Of a DNA stretch of 16,513 bases, positions 6,524 to 13,581 are shown piece by piece. The translations under genes were made by a program, and so were the position numbers. The DNA lies in assembly GCA_905202605.1 (NCBI GenBank), contig CAJKSU010000041.1, positions 1 through 16,513 on the forward strand, read 5' to 3'. The notes below the pieces were generated by a model. It made no database searches. It saw only the letters and a list, made by a program, of their open reading frames with translations, and was not told the DNA's origin. This stretch comes from an uncultured Eubacteriales bacterium. Its GTDB lineage: Bacteria > Bacillota > Clostridia > Oscillospirales > Oscillospiraceae. Position 1 is the stretch's first letter, and each line of letters opens with the position of its first letter.

Positions 6524-8287
6524 ATGAAGAAGAAACAGTTTCTTGCAATGCTGCTGGCTCTGGCGCTATGTCTGGGGCTGGCAGGCTGCGGCGGCGGAGC
6601 AGCATCCAGTGCCGCACCAGCAGACAGCAGCACCAAAACCGAAGAGAGCGCAAAGGCGCCGGAGCAGCCTTCGGAAGCGCCCAGCGCAGCCACTGAGGCA
6701 TCTGCCCCGGAGGAATCCGTAGCGGAACCCGCAGAGCCGGAGGGACTGCAGGTGGTAGAGCTGCCCATTGAAACGGATGCGGTGCATTATTCCTGCTGGA
6801 TGCCGGTTGCACCTTATGTCAGCACCATGATGAATCTGGAGGATTTCTCCGAGCAGGTCGCCATGGTAAAGATGATCAACGAAATGACCAATGTATACAT
6901 CGACTTTAACGCAGTGGCCGGCGGCTTTGTGGAGCAGGAGTCCTTCAATCTGATGATTGCCGGCGGCGACTACACCGATATCATCGGTGTTATGAACTAT
7001 TATGGCAGCTCCAGCGGCGCGGCCGCAGGCAGTGCAGGCCATGAAAAGGCCATTGAGGACGGAATTATCATCGACCTCTATGATGACCTCAAGGAGTACG
7101 CGCCCAACTACTGGACGCTTTTGACCTCTGACGACAATGCGTACATGACCATGCGCACCCAGTCCGGCTACATGGGCTGCATTGCGCAGCTTCTCAAAAA
7201 GGCCGGTACTGAGAATCAGGGTATGATCGTCCGGAAGGACTGGCTGAAGGCTTCCGGCGTTGAGAATCTGAATACGTTGGATCAGTATGAGCAGTACCTG
7301 ACCTACTGCAAGGACAACTACGGCGCATATGCGTACCTCCAGTATGAAGGACTGGATACCGACTGGGGCTCTGCATTTAATATTACTCCCGGCGCATTCA
7401 ATGTCGTAGACGGAAAGGTTGTGCATTCCTTTACCACGGATGCGTTCAAGAGTTATCTGACGAAGATGAACGACTGGTATCAGAAGGGGCTGTTCAACGA
7501 CGACTTCTATAATGACACCGATATTACCACCGTTCGTACCGACATGGCAAACGACCTCTGCTCCTTTGTAGACGGCTCTGCCGAGGGCATGAGCAATATC
7601 TTCGACATGAACCCGGAGAACACAGCCATGGAATTGCAGGCTACCGCCTATCCCAAGGCCGATGGCGTGGATGAAATCCATGTTGGCTTTGAGTCCAAGC
7701 TGATTAAAAACTCTGACACTTGGGCGGTTTCCACCGCCTGCGCCGATCCCATTCCGCTGCTCAAGCTGGTGAACTGGCTGTATTCTGAGGAAGGGCAGCT
7801 TGTTTACAACTGGGGCGAGGAGGGCGTCTCCTTTGAGTATGACGAAAACGGTCAGCCCCAGTGGACGGATCTGGTGGTGAATAACCCCGATGGCCTGAAC
7901 TTCATGTTTGCTTCCTACCTCTATGCTACCGGCGTTGGCTCCGTGTATTTCCCCGGCGTTTATGACATGGAGAAGGGCTTCTATTCCTATAACGACGATC
8001 AGCTGGAGGCAGTGGACACGCTGGCGAGCCTTACCGACGGCGCAAACAATCTGCCCGCTTACGTGAGTCTGGACAATGCCGAGCAGGATCGCTACAACAG
8101 CATTGCCACCGATCTTGACACCTATGCCAAGGGCATGATTTTGAAGTTTATTCTGGGTGATGAGCCGATGAGCAACTACCAGAGCTTTCTGGACACCTGT
8201 ATGGACATGGGACTCCAGCAGATGACGGAAATCTATCAGGGGGCTTATGACCGCGGTCAGGCGGCGCTGACGGCGCTGGACGCATAA
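6524..8287 (+). CDS. Extracellular solute-binding lipoprotein (large LplA/YtcQ-like ABC type)
   Basis: A 587-aa surface lipoprotein. The signal peptide MKKKQFLAML… ends in the lipobox L19-A20-G21-C22, so Cys22 should be lipidated. A flexible Ala/Ser/Glu/Pro linker (about 23-80) tethers a long mature domain rich in aromatic and acidic residues. Length and pattern fit the approximately 550-aa solute-binding proteins that feed LplB/LplC or YtcP/YteP-type carbohydrate permeases. The start follows CGGAGG at good spacing. No permease or ATPase gene lies beside it: rpoD follows on the same strand after a terminator. It therefore works with transport genes elsewhere or as a sensor. The divergent AraC-family gene may regulate it. 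The ligand is unknown; an oligosaccharide is only a family-level guess. Confidence 0.88.
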   Translation: MKKKQFLAMLLALALCLGLAGCGGGAASSAAPADSSTKTEESAKAPEQPSEAPSAATEASAPEESVAEPAEPEGLQVVELPIETDAVHYSCWMPVAPYVSTMMNLEDFSEQVAMVKMINEMTNVYIDFNAVAGGFVEQESFNLMIAGGDYTDIIGVMNYYGSSSGAAAGSAGHEKAIEDGIIIDLYDDLKEYAPNYWTLLTSDDNAYMTMRTQSGYMGCIAQLLKKAGTENQGMIVRKDWLKASGVENLNTLDQYEQYLTYCKDNYGAYAYLQYEGLDTDWGSAFNITPGAFNVVDGKVVHSFTTDAFKSYLTKMNDWYQKGLFNDDFYNDTDITTVRTDMANDLCSFVDGSAEGMSNIFDMNPENTAMELQATAYPKADGVDEIHVGFESKLIKNSDTWAVSTACADPIPLLKLVNWLYSEEGQLVYNWGEEGVSFEYDENGQPQWTDLVVNNPDGLNFMFASYLYATGVGSVYFPGVYDMEKGFYSYNDDQLEAVDTLASLTDGANNLPAYVSLDNAEQDRYNSIATDLDTYAKGMILKFILGDEPMSNYQSFLDTCMDMGLQQMTEIYQGAYDRGQAALTALDA

Positions 8288-8330
8288 TCCCGTCATGCCG
8301 AATTACTGCGAAAAAAGACAATGACAGAGG

Positions 8331-8363
8331 AATTCTGCCGCCGGACGCATCGGCGGCAGAATT
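8331..8363 (+). terminator. Terminator of the solute-binding protein gene
   Basis: A perfect 13-bp stem (AATTCTGCCGCCG at 8331-8343 with CGGCGGCAGAATT at 8351-8363) and a 7-nt loop, followed by TTCTGT. It starts 43 nt after the stop codon. Confidence 0.88.
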
Positions 8364-8397
8364 TTCTGTAAAAAACACAGGAAAGCTGAAAAAAAGC

Positions 8398-8426
8398 TTG
8401 CATATTCCTTGACACTATGGTATGCT
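8398..8426 (+). promoter_or_regulatory. rpoD promoter (extended -10)
   Basis: -35 TTGCAT (8398-8403), 17 bp, -10 TATGCT (8421-8426) preceded by TGG, an extended -10. A consensus TTGACA also occurs inside the spacer (8409-8414) but has no -10 at a workable distance. The leader is about 90 nt. Confidence 0.6.
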
Positions 8427-8524
8427 AACAGTTGCCTAACTTAAAATCAGCGTAGTGCGCCATAAACGGCGATTTCTTTTTGGCTGAGTAAGCAGGACTT
8501 CACTTTATACGAAGGAAGTGCAAT

Positions 8525-9640
8525 ATGGCAAGCACAAATCATACCACAGAAAAACTGAGTGAAGAGGCTAAGGCGCCGGTGCTGGCGCTGCTGGCCAGAG
8601 GGCAGAAGGCCGGCGTGCTCCAGTCTTCTGAAATCCTGAGTGTGCTGGAAAAGCTGGATATCAATGCTGAGCAGATTGAGCATATCTATGATACCATCGA
8701 GAGCATGGGCATTCAGATTATCGGAGCCGAGCTGGAGCTGGACGCACCGGAGGGTGTTGCAGTCGAGGAAGAGGAAGAACTGGTTGACCCGGTAGAACTG
8801 GCGGCGGAATACAATCTGGACGATCCCGTTCGGATGTACCTGAAGGAAATCGGTCAGATTCGGCTGCTTACTGCGGAGGAAGAACAGGAGCTGGCAGCAA
8901 GAGTGGCGCAGGGGGACAAATACGCTAAGGACAAGCTCACCGAGGCAAACCTTCGTCTGGTGGTGTCCATTGCAAAGAAGTATTCCGGACGAGGCCTCCA
9001 TATTCTGGACCTGATTCAGGAGGGAAACACCGGCCTGATTCGTGCAGTGGACAAGTTTGACTACACCAAGGGCAATAAGTTTTCCACTTATGCCACATGG
9101 TGGATCCGGCAGGCCATTACCCGCGCCATTGCGGATCAGGCCAGAACCATCCGTGTGCCGGTACATATGGTGGAGGTTATCAATAAGGTGACCCGCTGCA
9201 ATCGGAAGCTGGTACAGGAGCTGGGGCGGGAGCCCACTATGGAGGAGATCGCCAACGATCTGAAGCTGCCGCTGGAAAAGGTCATTGAGGCCACCCGTAC
9301 CTCTGCGGATACTCTGAGCCTGGATACCCCCGTGGGCGACGAGGAGGATACCACCATCGGCTCCTTTGTGGAGGATGACAATACCCCCGGCCCTGCGGAC
9401 GCTACCTCCAACACCCTTTTGGCGGAGGCGCTCAATGAGATTCTGGATACTCTGACAGATCGAGAGGCCGATGTGCTGCGGATGCGCTTTGGCATGTACG
9501 ACGGAAGAACCCATACTCTGGAAGAGGTGGGGCAGATTTTCGGCGTTACCCGTGAGCGTATTCGTCAGATCGAGAACAAGGCCATTCGCAAGCTGCGTCA
9601 CCCCAGCCGCGCGAAGAAGATCAAGGATTTCTACTGCTGA
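8525..9640 (+). CDS. rpoD: RNA polymerase primary sigma factor (SigA/RpoD)
   Basis: The housekeeping sigma factor, 371 aa, which directs RNA polymerase to the -35/-10 promoters seen throughout this window. Regions in order: 1.1 (about 15-75), an acidic linker, region 1.2 (DDPVRMYLKEIG, 99-110), regions 2.1-2.4 (about 137-205, including TKGNKFSTYATWWIRQAITR with the -10-recognising helix), region 3, and region 4 with the HTH (LEEVGQIFGVTRERIRQIEN, 332-351). The length is that of Firmicute SigA, with no long non-conserved insert. The start follows AAGGA 8 nt upstream. In many Firmicutes rpoD follows dnaG; here it is preceded by an unrelated lipoprotein gene and a terminator, so it is a single-gene unit. 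Confidence 0.98.
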   Translation: MASTNHTTEKLSEEAKAPVLALLARGQKAGVLQSSEILSVLEKLDINAEQIEHIYDTIESMGIQIIGAELELDAPEGVAVEEEEELVDPVELAAEYNLDDPVRMYLKEIGQIRLLTAEEEQELAARVAQGDKYAKDKLTEANLRLVVSIAKKYSGRGLHILDLIQEGNTGLIRAVDKFDYTKGNKFSTYATWWIRQAITRAIADQARTIRVPVHMVEVINKVTRCNRKLVQELGREPTMEEIANDLKLPLEKVIEATRTSADTLSLDTPVGDEEDTTIGSFVEDDNTPGPADATSNTLLAEALNEILDTLTDREADVLRMRFGMYDGRTHTLEEVGQIFGVTRERIRQIENKAIRKLRHPSRAKKIKDFYC

Positions 9641-9655
9641 GCAATCTTCAAAACA

Positions 9656-9700
9656 AGCACTGCGCCCCGGACGGTACTTTGACCGTTCGGGGCGCTTGCT
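9656..9700. terminator. Bidirectional terminator between rpoD and the MerR gene
   Basis: A 14-bp stem (9662-9675 with 9682-9695, one G-T pair) with a 6-nt loop, extended by AGCA (9656-9659) with TGCT (9697-9700). On the minus strand it is followed by TTGTTTT, a usable U-tract; on the plus strand the tail is weaker. It serves convergent genes. Confidence 0.82.
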
Positions 9701-9716
9701 GTATCCTGATTTACGT

Positions 9717-10370
9717 TTACTCCCGATCCTGATCCTTGGTGTTGAGCAGCAGATTATAGGTGGCAACCTTTTGGGCATTGGAAATATCAAAGCCGCTGCC
9801 GTAACCGCCGGGGGAGGCGTTGTTGGAGGTTGGAGAATCCGACTGATTAAAGGCTGCAAACATCACGGCGCTCCGGGCGGCAATGTTCTTCTGTTTTTGC
9901 TCCTGCGGCGTGATCCGCCGGGAAACCAGCTGCTCCAGCTCCTCCATTTCGTCTAAGTAGCGGAAATGGGGATCGAGATCCACGGCAGGAAGGGGAAGCC
10001 CCACGGTAGCCGGGCGCATCTGGGCGATGAGCTGATCCTCGGTGGTCAGCGTATCGCTGGAGATGTTGTTGACAATGGCGAGAATGGAGCTGAGATCCCG
10101 CTGCTCCTGCTGGAGCCGCTGACGGTAGGACTGGAATACTGCGGGGATATCCTCCGGCACGGATTCAATATGCCGAATTTCTTCCACGGAAAACCTTGCC
10201 CGGCGCAGTGCGGCGATTTTCTCCAGCTGGAAAATGTCCTGTTCGGAGTAGTTCCGGTATTCCCGCCCGTTCTGCCACTGCTTTTCGGGATTCAGCAACC
10301 CTTCTGCTTCATAATATCGAATGGTCTTTTTGGTCAGACCGGTTTTCTCACTGACTTCTTTGATCTTCAT
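9717..10370 (-). CDS. MerR-family transcriptional regulator, soluble
   Basis: A 217-aa regulator. The N-terminal winged HTH is unmistakable (MKIKEVSEKTGLTKKTIRYY… to about residue 70), followed by a dimerisation helix (about 78-102). The region around 125-145 (LPLPAVDLDPHFRYLDEMEE) closely matches the large membrane-linked MerR at 10632-12113 (LPEMDIKPDFKHIDAMEE), so the two are paralogues. The C-terminal stretch (about 175-217) is Ser/Asn/Gly-rich with no membrane helix or known ligand domain. The ATG at 10370 is chosen because GGGAGG sits just upstream and the start aligns with the paralogues; an in-frame TTG 48 nt further up is less likely. It is probably co-transcribed with the mini-ORF at 10409-10531. 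Confidence 0.88.
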   Translation of the reverse strand: MKIKEVSEKTGLTKKTIRYYEAEGLLNPEKQWQNGREYRNYSEQDIFQLEKIAALRRARFSVEEIRHIESVPEDIPAVFQSYRQRLQQEQRDLSSILAIVNNISSDTLTTEDQLIAQMRPATVGLPLPAVDLDPHFRYLDEMEELEQLVSRRITPQEQKQKNIAARSAVMFAAFNQSDSPTSNNASPGGYGSGFDISNAQKVATYNLLLNTKDQDRE

Positions 10371-10408
10371 ATGAAATCCTCCCTTCCGGTATTCTGCGTG
10401 GTGCAGGG

Positions 10409-10531
10409 TTAGTCCCAATAGGCGCGCCCGTTGTAATAGGTTTTCTCCGGCTGAATCAATCCTTCTTCCTCATAGAACCGGATGGTCTTCTTGGTCAGCC
10501 CGGTTTTCTCACTGACCGCCTTGATCTTCAT
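10409..10531 (-). CDS. HTH-only MerR-like mini-protein (partial duplicate or remnant)
   Basis: A 40-residue reading frame (MKIKAVSEKTGLTKKTIRFY…NGRAYWD, then TAA) that is nearly a copy of the start of the neighbouring 217-aa MerR: 29 of the first 38 residues are identical, and the DNA is also clearly alike. It stops in the wing of the HTH, so it lacks the dimerisation helix and effector region. It has its own promoter (10558-10588) and a plausible purine-rich site (AAAGGGGG); an ATG at 10537 (MVMKIK…) is an alternative start. It ends 38 nt before the ATG of the full MerR, so one transcript should carry both. It could be a dead tandem-duplication fragment, a translated leader, or a small DNA-binding competitor. 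I cannot tell which. Confidence 0.5.
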   Translation of the reverse strand: MKIKAVSEKTGLTKKTIRFYEEEGLIQPEKTYYNGRAYWD

Positions 10532-10557
10532 GACCATCACGCCCCCTTTCTGGCCTC

Positions 10558-10588
10558 ATTATATAAGATGCCCTAAGGGGAATGTCAA
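10558..10588 (-). promoter_or_regulatory. MerR-type promoter with 19-bp spacer (mini-MerR and soluble MerR)
   Basis: On the minus strand: consensus -35 TTGACA (complement of 10583-10588), exactly 19 bp, consensus -10 TATAAT (complement of 10558-10563). The spacer holds the dyad CCCT-A-AGGG (10571-10579). A perfect pair of hexamers made over-long by 2 bp, with a central palindrome, is the known signature of promoters that MerR-family proteins activate by untwisting DNA. Autoregulation is the likely meaning. Confidence 0.82.
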
Positions 10589-10631
10589 CGGATTTTTAAG
10601 GATAATTCCGGAAAAATCAAAAATTGACCGG

Positions 10632-12113
10632 TCAGGCAGCATTTTGCAGCAGCTGCCGCAGGATGGAAACGGCGGCAGCGTAGTCTTCGGGAGTGGCGCC
10701 AATGGGAATGCAGGCGTACAGCCCCAAATCGCCCAGAGACTCACAGTGCAGCGCGGACACCTGACTGAGATCGACAAAATAGCCGTCCTCCGAGGGAATA
10801 TCCTCCGGCAGGGGCGCACAGGATGCCGGACGGCTCAGCACGTTGACAGCATTCCGGTACTGCGGGTCATTTTCATAATTGGGGTGGTCATAGTCCAAAA
10901 ACAGCAGCAGACAATAAGTGCCGCTGGCGGCGCAGTCCGCCGCATCCTCTGCGGTCAGATAGAGCGGGTCGTCCGGCAAGGCCCAATAGAGTACCCGCTG
11001 CTCCACCTGACAAAGGGCAGTCCCATTGCCGTCCCGATCCTCCACCATGGGAGACAGCACAGCGGACAGGTCGCTGAGAACCTGCGGACTCAGCTCTGCG
11101 GAGGTGAGCAGCCCAACGGTATCGTCCGCCTGAGGGTGCGCCTGAGTATAGAGCACCCGGCACAGCACCACAATCAGCACAATCACCAGCACCCCGCCGC
11201 CAACACCCAGACCAATGAGCCGGTTGCGGCGCTTTTGATCTGCGGCCTGGGCAGCGGCATATTGACTGCCGCCGGTTTCTGCATCCTTCTGCTGGGCAGT
11301 TTTCAGCCACTGCCGGTGGGATTTCCACAGAGGAATGGCGGCAAGCAGCAGGCGAAGCAATAGGAACAGCAGAAACAGTCCCCAGATGCCTGCGTCAAAC
11401 CACTGGTCTGCCAGCGCCTGATAAATCCCCCAAACTGCCATCAGTGCCATGAAGGCGCTCAAAATGCTGCCGAGGATTTTCTGCCAGCGGGGAATACTAT
11501 GCTTCTCCTGCACCGGGCCGGATTCCTCGGGGGCTTGGTGCCGGAGATCATTGACCTGACCAAAGGCGACGTTGATATTATTGCTGCGGTCTCCGTCCAT
11601 CATCAGGTTCATCTGACGGAATACCCGGGCGTTGGGCAGCATGTCGTCCAAATCCTTCTGCTGTACCACATGGCGGGGCGGCTCCTCCATGGCGTCGATG
11701 TGCTTGAAGTCCGGCTTGATGTCCATCTCGGGCAGAGGCATTTGGGAGGCGGCCTGCTCCATGCCGGACAGCAGTGAATCCACGGAATGAAGCGACTGGG
11801 CGTTCACCAGCCCCGCCGCCTGACGAAGGGCCCGGAACTGCGTCTCCTGGGCCGCCAGCCATTGCCGGTAATCCTCAAAGATACCGGGGATGGTGTCGGG
11901 ATTTTGCTGCATGGATTTGATTTCGTCCATGGTAAACAGCGCCCTGCGCAGGGTGGCAATCTGCTGGAGCTGGGCCACCAACTCCGGGGTGTAAACCCGA
12001 TATTCCCTACCGTTCCGGTACTGCCGCTCCGGAGCAATCAGCCCCTTTTCCTCATAGAGCCGCAGGGTTTTGATGCTCAGACCCGTGTTGGTACAAACTT
12101 CCTTCCTCGTCAT
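10632..12113 (-). CDS. Membrane-tethered MerR-family regulator with extracytoplasmic domain
   Basis: A 493-aa protein, about twice to four times the usual MerR length. The MerR winged HTH occupies the first about 70 residues, then a coiled dimerisation helix (about 75-105) and a segment shared with the soluble paralogue (about 125-150). Three hydrophobic helices follow at about 213-233, 242-263 and 299-322. Basic loops (KSHRQWLK after the second, QKRRNR before the third) place the N-terminus inside and the last about 170 residues outside. That outer part carries six Cys and no domain I recognise. The ATG at 12113 aligns with the other MerR starts and lies 11 nt after AGGAGG; a GTG 9 nt earlier is possible but too close to the ribosome binding site. 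It may sense an extracellular or membrane signal. Confidence 0.85.
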   Translation of the reverse strand: MTRKEVCTNTGLSIKTLRLYEEKGLIAPERQYRNGREYRVYTPELVAQLQQIATLRRALFTMDEIKSMQQNPDTIPGIFEDYRQWLAAQETQFRALRQAAGLVNAQSLHSVDSLLSGMEQAASQMPLPEMDIKPDFKHIDAMEEPPRHVVQQKDLDDMLPNARVFRQMNLMMDGDRSNNINVAFGQVNDLRHQAPEESGPVQEKHSIPRWQKILGSILSAFMALMAVWGIYQALADQWFDAGIWGLFLLFLLLRLLLAAIPLWKSHRQWLKTAQQKDAETGGSQYAAAQAADQKRRNRLIGLGVGGGVLVIVLIVVLCRVLYTQAHPQADDTVGLLTSAELSPQVLSDLSAVLSPMVEDRDGNGTALCQVEQRVLYWALPDDPLYLTAEDAADCAASGTYCLLLFLDYDHPNYENDPQYRNAVNVLSRPASCAPLPEDIPSEDGYFVDLSQVSALHCESLGDLGLYACIPIGATPEDYAAAVSILRQLLQNAA

Positions 12114-12161
12114 GCGGATCACTCCCTCCTAGAAATGTGGAAAATTTCCTTTCACGATCTA

Positions 12162-12192
12162 ATTATATCCTGGGCCCCAGGGGCGCTGTCAA
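12162..12192 (-). promoter_or_regulatory. MerR-type promoter with 19-bp spacer (membrane MerR gene)
   Basis: On the minus strand: TTGACA (complement of 12187-12192), exactly 19 bp, TATAAT (complement of 12162-12167). The spacer contains the perfect dyad CCTGGG-C-CCCAGG (12169-12181). The dyad sits at the same offset from the spacer centre (2 bp) as in the promoter at 10558-10588, which supports recognition by related proteins. Confidence 0.85.
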
Positions 12193-12241
12193 GGGATCGG
12201 TGGAAAAATCGGCACAAATTTCGCGGCTTCTGCGGCGAGAA

Positions 12242-12270
12242 TTGCATCCCGGGGCGATTTGTGCTAAGAT
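12242..12270 (+). promoter_or_regulatory. Promoter of the alanyl-tRNA editing gene
   Basis: -35 TTGCAT (12242-12247), 17 bp, -10 TAAGAT (12265-12270) preceded by TGC (extended -10). It is divergent from the MerR promoter, with about 50 bp between the two -35 elements. Confidence 0.65.
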
Positions 12271-12327
12271 ACAGGAAAAATAGGGGGCAATGCGGCCTCC
12301 GATGATTTCTCCATGGGAGGACTGAAC

Positions 12328-13476
12328 ATGGAAACAGAAAAGCTATTTTATCAGGATGCCTATCTCCGCGAAACCACGGCAAAGGTTCTGGAGTGCCGGC
12401 AGGGAAAGCACGGCTATGAGATCGTATTGGACAGAACCTGCTTTTATCCCGAGGGCGGCGGACAGCCCGGAGATCGGGGAACATTGAATGATATCCCGGT
12501 GACCGATACCCATGAAAAGGACGGCGTGGTACTCCATTACACGGAGAAGCCTGTTGCGGTGGGAACCACAGTGCAGGCGAAAATCGACTGGAACCGCCGG
12601 TTTGATCTGACCCAGCAGCACTCCGGCGAGCATATGGTGTCCGGTGTGGTGCATCGGATCTACGGCTATGACAACGTGGGCTTCCACATGGGAGCGGATA
12701 TGGTGACCATCGACTTCTCCGGGGAGCTGACCGAACAGCAGCTCCGGGAAGTGGAGCGGGAGGTCAATGAGCGGATCTGGCTGGACAGCCCGGTCAAATG
12801 CTGGTATCCTTCCCCGGAGGAGCTGAAAGAGATCCCCTACCGGAGCAAAAAGGAGCTGACGGGCAGCGTGCGTATTGTGGAATTCCCCGGTGCGGATATC
12901 TGTGCCTGCTGCGGCACCCATGTGGCGCATACCGGTGAGATCGGACTGGTGAAGATCCTGTCCGTGGAGAAATTCCACAGCGGCGTTCGGGTGGAGATGC
13001 TCTCCGGACGGCGGGCGCTGGAGTATATGACCGCAGTGCAGGATCAGAACCGGCAGATTTCTCAGCTGCTTTCCGCCAAGGTGATGGAAACGGCAAAGGC
13101 GGTAAAGAACCTGACCGCCGAGCTGGAAAGCAAGCGCCAACAGGTGACTGCTATGGAAAACGCTCAGTTTGCTGCATTGGCGGAGCAGTACCGGGACAAG
13201 GGAAATGTGCTCATTAAGCTGGACGGACTTACCCCCGACGGTGTGCGCCGGGCTGCCATTGCGGTGCAGGAAACCTGCGGCGGCAGAGCGGCGGTGTTCT
13301 CCGGTGATGAGGAAGCCGGTTATAAATATGCAGTGGGACAGCCGGACGGCGATCTTCGCGCTTGGGTCAAGGAGCTGAACAGCGCCCTCCATGGACGGGG
13401 CGGCGGAAAGCCCGGCTTTGTGCAGGGATCCGCAGCCGCCAAATGGGACGAGATTGTTGCATTTATGTCCAAATAA
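12328..13476 (+). CDS. Alanyl-tRNA editing protein, AlaX-L type
   Basis: A 382-aa stand-alone trans-editing enzyme that hydrolyses mischarged Ser- or Gly-tRNA(Ala). The N-terminal part matches the AlaRS-like second additional domain. The editing-site zinc ligands are visible as H98-x3-H102 (HSGEH) and C194-x3-H198 (CCGTH). An acidic, basic helical linker (about 235-285) leads to a C-terminal DHHA1-like domain with the GRGGGKPGFVQG motif (356-367), as in the AlaRS tail, which marks the long AlaX form. The ATG at 12328 is chosen for GGGAGG 7 nt upstream; an in-frame TTG/other start 15 nt earlier would overlap that site. It is a single-gene unit, divergent from the membrane MerR gene, and no functional link is implied. 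Confidence 0.93.
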   Translation: METEKLFYQDAYLRETTAKVLECRQGKHGYEIVLDRTCFYPEGGGQPGDRGTLNDIPVTDTHEKDGVVLHYTEKPVAVGTTVQAKIDWNRRFDLTQQHSGEHMVSGVVHRIYGYDNVGFHMGADMVTIDFSGELTEQQLREVEREVNERIWLDSPVKCWYPSPEELKEIPYRSKKELTGSVRIVEFPGADICACCGTHVAHTGEIGLVKILSVEKFHSGVRVEMLSGRRALEYMTAVQDQNRQISQLLSAKVMETAKAVKNLTAELESKRQQVTAMENAQFAALAEQYRDKGNVLIKLDGLTPDGVRRAAIAVQETCGGRAAVFSGDEEAGYKYAVGQPDGDLRAWVKELNSALHGRGGGKPGFVQGSAAAKWDEIVAFMSK

Positions 13477-13486
13477 CGGGTTTCCC

Positions 13487-13515
13487 TTGCGGGGGCGCAC
13501 CGGGACATTTATAAT
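13487..13515 (+). promoter_or_regulatory. Promoter of the small Pro/Gly-tailed protein gene
   Basis: -35 TTGCGG (13487-13492), exactly 17 bp, -10 TATAAT (13510-13515), starting 11 nt after the alaX-type stop codon. The predicted transcript begins near 13522, just before the hairpin at 13529. Confidence 0.68.
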
Positions 13516-13528
13516 GAGAATATGGATG

Positions 13529-13556
13529 GCGGCGGGAAGCGGAAGCCTCCCGCCGC
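13529..13556 (+). terminator. Hairpin between AlaX and the small protein: terminator and/or leader stem
   Basis: A 9-bp G+C-rich stem (GCGGCGGGA at 13529-13537 with TCCCGCCGC at 13548-13556) and a 10-nt loop, followed by ATTTCTTT. It can end the alaX transcript, but because the promoter above lies upstream of it, it would also be the first structure of the next mRNA. Confidence 0.65.
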
Positions 13557-13581
13557 ATTTCTTTGGAAAGGAGATAGAGAT

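Noticed and set aside
6566..8296. A 576-codon minus-strand frame opposite the solute-binding protein
   Set aside because: Antisense shadow of a lipoprotein gene with clear signal peptide, ribosome binding site and terminator.
8409..8414. TTGACA just upstream of rpoD as a -35 element
   Set aside because: No -10 lies 16-18 bp downstream (TTGCCT at 17). The pair TTGCAT/TATGCT fits better.
10625..10634. Palindrome TGACCGGTCA with a T-rich minus-strand tail as terminator of the membrane MerR gene
   Set aside because: The stem has no room for a loop of 3 nt or more (only 4 bp around 2 nt), so it is unlikely to fold as an intrinsic terminator.
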